Shown here: one piece after another, positions 59,730-64,000 of the stretch
Layout of the letters: every line of letters starts with the position of its first letter
How positions within the stretch are numbered: position 1 is the first letter of the stretch
Origin: Megalonaias nervosa
Lineage: Eukaryota > Mollusca > Bivalvia > Unionida > Unionidae
Reading direction: 5' to 3'
Length of the DNA: 64,000 bases
NCBI GenBank assembly: GCA_016617855.1
Contig: JAECUM010000792.1
Span: 124,001-188,000, forward strand
Translations under genes and position numbers: made by a program
The notes under the pieces: model-generated
Databases searched by the model: none
What the model was told of the DNA's origin: nothing
Seen by the model: the letters and a program-made list of their open reading frames with translations, nothing else

Positions 59730-60047
59730 GTGTTGAAAATCAGTGGCGATGAATTCCAATATAATGACACAATATTGACTTCAGTATTTTTGTTTCTAAA
59801 ACAAACAATATCACTAAGAAGTGCATACCACCATTCTCCTTATCGCCCCACGACACAACTTTTCTCCAAGAAAGGGAATATGGGATTACTTCCTCTTTTA
59901 GCTACACATTGGGATGTTTTGTCAGTACTGACTCAATCCAATCCTTCGATGCGAAAACAAATCATTGAAAGAACACCCAAAGAAATCATCGATACCGCAT
60001 GCGAACGTTGTATGATTGTTTCAAAGGAATGGAATCTTTGTTCATAA
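59730..60047 (+). pseudogene. Small conserved Polinton gene remnant
   Basis: A 105-codon open frame. Its second half, with LLPLLATHWDVLSVLTQSNP, MRKQIIERTPKEIIDTACER, fits a small helical protein found in many Polintons and related viruses (pattern of x-R-x-x-I-x-x-x-x-x-E-I-I-D-x-x-CE). The function of that protein is not established to my knowledge. Its length is close to that of the family and it has no internal stop, but the N-terminal 40 residues look unrelated and the start is uncertain. Confidence 0.55.
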
Positions 60048-60296
60048 ACAAGGATTTGGAAATGCAAATTCTAACGTTAATTCTTTATCCGCGAATATTT
60101 ACCTAATCACAATAACGGTAGATATATGAGCCTGTTGCCTCCCGAATGCAGCTCTTCTTAAAAGACGAATATTCGTCGTTTATATCTCCTATAGATAAAT
60201 GAAAATGATTCTTGCCCATTACCTCCCTTTTCCACCACCAGTTTAATTTTAAGCTGGGCGATATACCAACAAAGTTGTTCGCATCGCGGTGTCGTT

Positions 60297-60311
60297 GGGG
60301 GGGGGGGGGGG
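60297..60311. repeat. G homopolymer of about 15
   Basis: A run of uninterrupted G within gttgggggg to ggggggatt. Assembly or sequencing length error is possible here. Confidence 0.85.
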
Positions 60312-60380
60312 ATTTTAAGTATTATGATTTTCGGAGAAACATAATTTACCTGACAATTTGGTTTCTCCTTGAAATACATT

Positions 60381-60592
60381 AATATTAGTAGAATTGGTAA
60401 TAAAAGGAGGGAATGATAAGCATCTTAGAAATACCTCAAGAATCATTAAAGGGAAGAAAGTTTGGATTCCCTATAATGATCACAGTAATATCAATAGAAT
60501 TGGTAATAGAAGGAGGGAATGATAAGCATCTTAGAAATACCTCAAGAATCATTCTAGGGAAGAAAGTTTGGATTCCCTATAATGAATGACAA
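60381..60592. repeat. Nearly identical 106-bp tandem duplication
   Basis: The phrase gaattggtaataaaaggagg starts at 60391 and its copy (one change) at 60497. The following roughly 90 bases, including gataagcatcttagaaatac and aaagtttggattccctataa, agree almost completely. The few differences indicate a young event. Confidence 0.95.
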
Positions 60593-60599
60593 CCCGCTC

Positions 60600-63500
60600 T
60601 CCTACTTCAATCAACACTGCATATGGTCACATAAACAGTGACCGTACAATTAGGTAAAAATACAAATACTGAAATCTTACGATCAAACTTCACTGGAAAA
60701 TCCAGCAAAGCTCAGAGGCTGTGTTGGTTTAATTAGGGTCCATCGGTAGTCTTGGAACCCACCAGATTAAGGTTTTGTAAATAAAAACTGGATGGCCCTG
60801 CATGCTCGCCAATAGTTCCGATGATTTATTGAATGGAGGAGATGTATTCAGATATGAGGCTCGCAGAGAACGCTTTTGTTTCATAAGTTGAAATTCTCAT
60901 GAGGCGGACTCTGATCTTTTGGGACGTCGGTGTATGACATGCAAATAACCCACTTAAGCCACAAAGATCTGGCTTGGGATGTGATGTCCTGCTTTCTTAC
61001 CTTCACATGGAGAAAGAGATGCGCATGTCACGACTTGCCTCTGTACGGTTTAAGTAGTGCTTGAGGGCAAGGATATACTATTACATCGACTCTGCTCTTG
61101 ACTTATATTCACATGAAAGGGATCATATAACGAATCATTGACTTCCACTGATGGAGATTGGCTGTTGACTACTCTGTCTTGCTGAATCACGATGATCACC
61201 AAACCATCCGATCGGAGTGAAAGATAGTTCAGGTGCACTGAAAAGGCAAGTCGCATGCTGAAGCTATAACTATCAGGAAACTGGTTAGTATGATAACAGT
61301 CACAACAACGTCCGGCCTAATGGCTCGAAATTCCCCGAATTAAGCTAATGCTAAGAACCAGGACAGCTTCCAGTTTGATAAACTTTGTCAAGTAGGTCTG
61401 ATAGGTCTTTATCATGACCAATATCTCTTCTACCATGATCACTGAATGCATGAGACATCATGGTAACTCATGCCCACATTTTATCTTTCGTAGAGCCATA
61501 GAAAAAGGGGATAGTTCAGGTGTTGAGGCACTAAAAGCTTCGATATTATTGACTCAACACTAGTCACTGAAAACACGCCCATTTCCCTCATAAGCATTTA
61601 GAGCGGAGGGGTTCTTGCTCTCGAGATTCTAAATTATGTATCTTGCGATACTATCCTGACACGAGCCCCTAGAAAGAAGACAGTCCAAATAAGAGTAGTG
61701 ACACTTGCTTCTGTGGTTATTCTAAGAGATTCAGTTTAGTTGCAATATTCCTGGGTTGGTTAATCGCAAGATCATGTATATCGTTTACTCAGGACTAATT
61801 GCATCTGAGAGTGGCCCTCAGAATTATCTTCCAATTCTGACCACCTATTTTCTGTGTTATTTTCGATACTAACATCGAAGAGGATAGGCAAGTTCTATAT
61901 CCCCTCCCTGATGAATGAAGTACATTTGAGGTGGAAGATTTAGGGTTCGGAGTCCTTGAGACAATGTTGCCCATTTATATAATCCACCTTTTTACAAAAG
62001 ATTGGTCATCAAACGCCCCGAATCTGATGTACTAAGAAACCATTCTGTAAGGATAACCTGACCCTATCTGGGGACACTAAGTTTTCTTTGAATATATCTG
62101 ATTATTATGTTCATCCAAAGTTGGCAGCACTGACGAAGAAAGCGCCAAAGAGCATGCGTGGGTCGAAATATTTGGTTTCACCCTGTCTAAGTAGGTAATT
62201 CACCACTAAGAAATTGTTCGACATAATAAGGACTGACTTCTCTTAGAATCTGTACTTCTAGAACTGAAAGGAATTTATAATATCTTTCATATGAAGGTTG
62301 ATGTGATGAGGCAGTTCCTTCTGTACCCATTTGCTGTTGACTATATTTGAAGTCCAGCAACAAGTGACGGCGTATCAATTAGAATATGAGAGGAAGAAAG
62401 AGGATGGGATGGTATAAACAGAATCCGACGCTACTCCAGAATGACTTGTTTTGCGCAATACGTTGATCCAATGTGACCGCAATTGCCGGAGTCATGGCTC
62501 CCCCAAATAGTGTGTATTTTTGTTTTAAATCCTAATTTCATGGAACACAAATACGCATTATCAAGTTAAAATTGGGAGATTCATTCGACATATTCGCCAT
62601 CTAATAGTGAGCTGTTCTGTTAATGACCCGAGAAATTGGGGACCTCGATACCCAGACGTATTGTTTGGCTGAGTCTCCCCGATAGAAAAAAGGAAAGGAG
62701 GCCAAATCTAATATTAAAGACATAGCAACAATATTCTAAAATCGCTTCAATGAGGCGATTTTGTTTTTATAATACCCGGAGTTGAGTATGATAGCTGGTG
62801 GAAAGTGTCTTGTAACAGAATGTTAATGGACTACTTCCATTTAATATAAACATCTCCATGTGGCAACGACGACTCAATGCCATCGTCTCTATATAAATTA
62901 TGGACATTACCCTGCGGGTAAGCAGCAAATAAAGGAGAATTTTGAAGATTCTGTCATACTGGTACGACGGCCTGTTCGCAGGGAATATAGTTACTGGTCG
63001 TGTGGAATGCGGTCTAGTTGGTTCTGGTACCGCCCGTACCGTGGGTATGGCTGGAATAACGGATCTATCACCAAATTACCCACCATAATGTGCTGGGTAG
63101 CCTTTTACCTAGCGATACGGACTAATTTATCACTAAGGATTCCGTAATTGTAATTGTATGTAGCCGTAAGCATGCTAGGACGTAAAATCAATCTTTCCAT
63201 AATTGTAATGAAGTAAAGCCGTGTTCCTGACTTGGCGGACAGATCTCTCATTAAGGTACCCGTAATTGTAACTGTATGTAACCATATGTATGCAAATAAG
63301 GGCAATCTATAAGTACGATCTCCGTGATTCACCAAAGACAAGTTGAGGCTGTAGACCTGGTGACAAGGACATATCTTATAACAAGACCCGATCCTCTGAT
63401 TGAGACGGCTGGACTTACGAAACTTACTGCTGTCTCAGTATGACGATCTTGGATGTTCAGACAGGTATATGGTGGTAAAGGATACATCTGTTGGGTTCGT

Positions 63501-64000
63501 GAATAACCCCATGCACCTAAACTCACGGGTCGAAGGCAATGCTTGGATAAGCAGGGACAACTTACACTGCCTGCGCTGCCTGAAAACGTGGTACACTCCC
63601 TCATTGTAACATAATCACTTGTATGAATTGTAACTTTTGCATCGTCGACACCCCTTTATTTACTTTCCAAGACTTTTGCAAAACCTTAGTATATGCACTC
63701 TCGGACCATATAGCGCACACAATGAATGATAATGGCGCAATACATATTGTACGCGCAAAGCACGACTTGTCCATGTTTTTCTTAGTCTTGAACTTGTCTC
63801 ATTTATGGCACTTTGTTGGCAGGTTTCACTGTAACGAGAAGATAAACAATAAGCAAAACAAATGTGAATAAGTCGGTAGAAAACCCGTTACTGACTGGGT
63901 GTGCAAACGATAGGCAGTGAGCGCGACATCAATAGCAAGATGCATCAACGATAGCGTGTTGCACCTTGTGGTCAAAAAAATTGGCAAGTAAGATAACGAA
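60600..64000. other. Anonymous block of different composition
   Basis: From about 60600 the sequence is visibly richer in G and C and poorer in simple repeats than the rest of the window. Open frames at 62187-62378 (minus), 62860-63147 (plus) and 63329-63604 (minus) have no domain I recognise. Positions 63110-63340 contain two copies of a unit of about 118 bases (ccgtaattgtaattgtatg near 63142 and its relative near 63260). It may be part of another element, older Polinton flank or unique DNA. Confidence 0.4.

Larger units (their letters stand above)
54700..60050 (+). mobile_element. Decayed Polinton/Maverick element
   Basis: Three recognisable genes lie in order on the plus strand: a protein-primed family B DNA polymerase (54717-56640), a packaging-type ATPase (58334-58870) and a small conserved Polinton gene (59730-60047). 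A possible capsid fragment lies at about 57510-57605. Polintons are large self-synthesising DNA transposons of eukaryotes that also encode virion proteins. All genes here are interrupted by stops and frameshifts. Integrase, protease and the terminal inverted repeats are not found, so the ends are unknown. It is upstream of E1, most likely within an intron or the 5' flank of the receptor gene. Confidence 0.82.

Overview
The window is animal nuclear DNA. It is AT-rich, has spliced exons with large introns, and is full of LTR retrotransposons, tRNA-derived SINEs, minisatellites and decayed virus-like transposons. The repeat types and the diverged gene sequence suggest a lophotrochozoan, most likely a mollusc and perhaps a bivalve. 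That assignment is inference. I see no bacterial-type genes, CRISPR array, rRNA or intact tRNA gene.

The one host gene I can support lies on the minus strand from about 49.4 kb down to 3.6 kb. It is the 3' part of a MET/RON-family receptor tyrosine kinase. Ten coding exons (E1 to E10, numbered within the window) join in frame with consistent splice phases to give 641 codons plus a stop. They encode an IPT/TIG ectodomain segment (E1, E2), a transmembrane helix with its cytoplasmic flank (E3), a juxtamembrane linker (E4), and a complete tyrosine kinase domain with every catalytic residue present (E4 to E10). The tail carries a duplicated YME module (E10). The expected Sema, PSI and first IPT exons must lie beyond the right edge or were not recognised. 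The flank just inside the membrane in E3 carries a motif that is a hallmark of plexins, not of vertebrate MET. This is the most interesting observation in the window.

Layout by region. 1-3.3 kb: 3' flanking DNA with repeats. 3.6-4.1 kb: E10. 6.9-12.4 kb: decayed Ty3/Gypsy-like element of Gmr1 type, with integrase before reverse transcriptase. 15.5-16.1 kb: 39-bp minisatellite. 16.5 kb: E9. 17.2-19.9 kb: tandem duplication of about 0.9 kb, one copy carrying a solo LTR. 20.1-20.5 kb: 25-bp repeat array. 21.5-22.9 kb: E8 to E6. 24.9-25.7 kb: LTR. 28-29.4 kb: satellite. 30.4 kb: E5. 31.0-31.4 kb: 45-bp minisatellite. 31.9-32.5 kb: SINE and E4. 35.2-36.9 kb: two SINEs, E3 and E2. 38.5-41.6 kb: DIRS-like retroelement. 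42.3-48.9 kb: nested LTR elements inside a roughly 36-bp satellite. 49.1-49.4 kb: E1. 50.5-51.5 kb: second array of the 28-kb satellite. 52.9-53.5 kb: LINE 3' end. 54.7-60.1 kb: Polinton/Maverick remnant. 60.6-64 kb: anonymous DNA of a visibly different composition.

The receptor is the only evident functional unit. The mobile elements are all interrupted by stops and frameshifts and appear to be intron fill. Nested insertions and target-site duplications give a relative order of events in several places.
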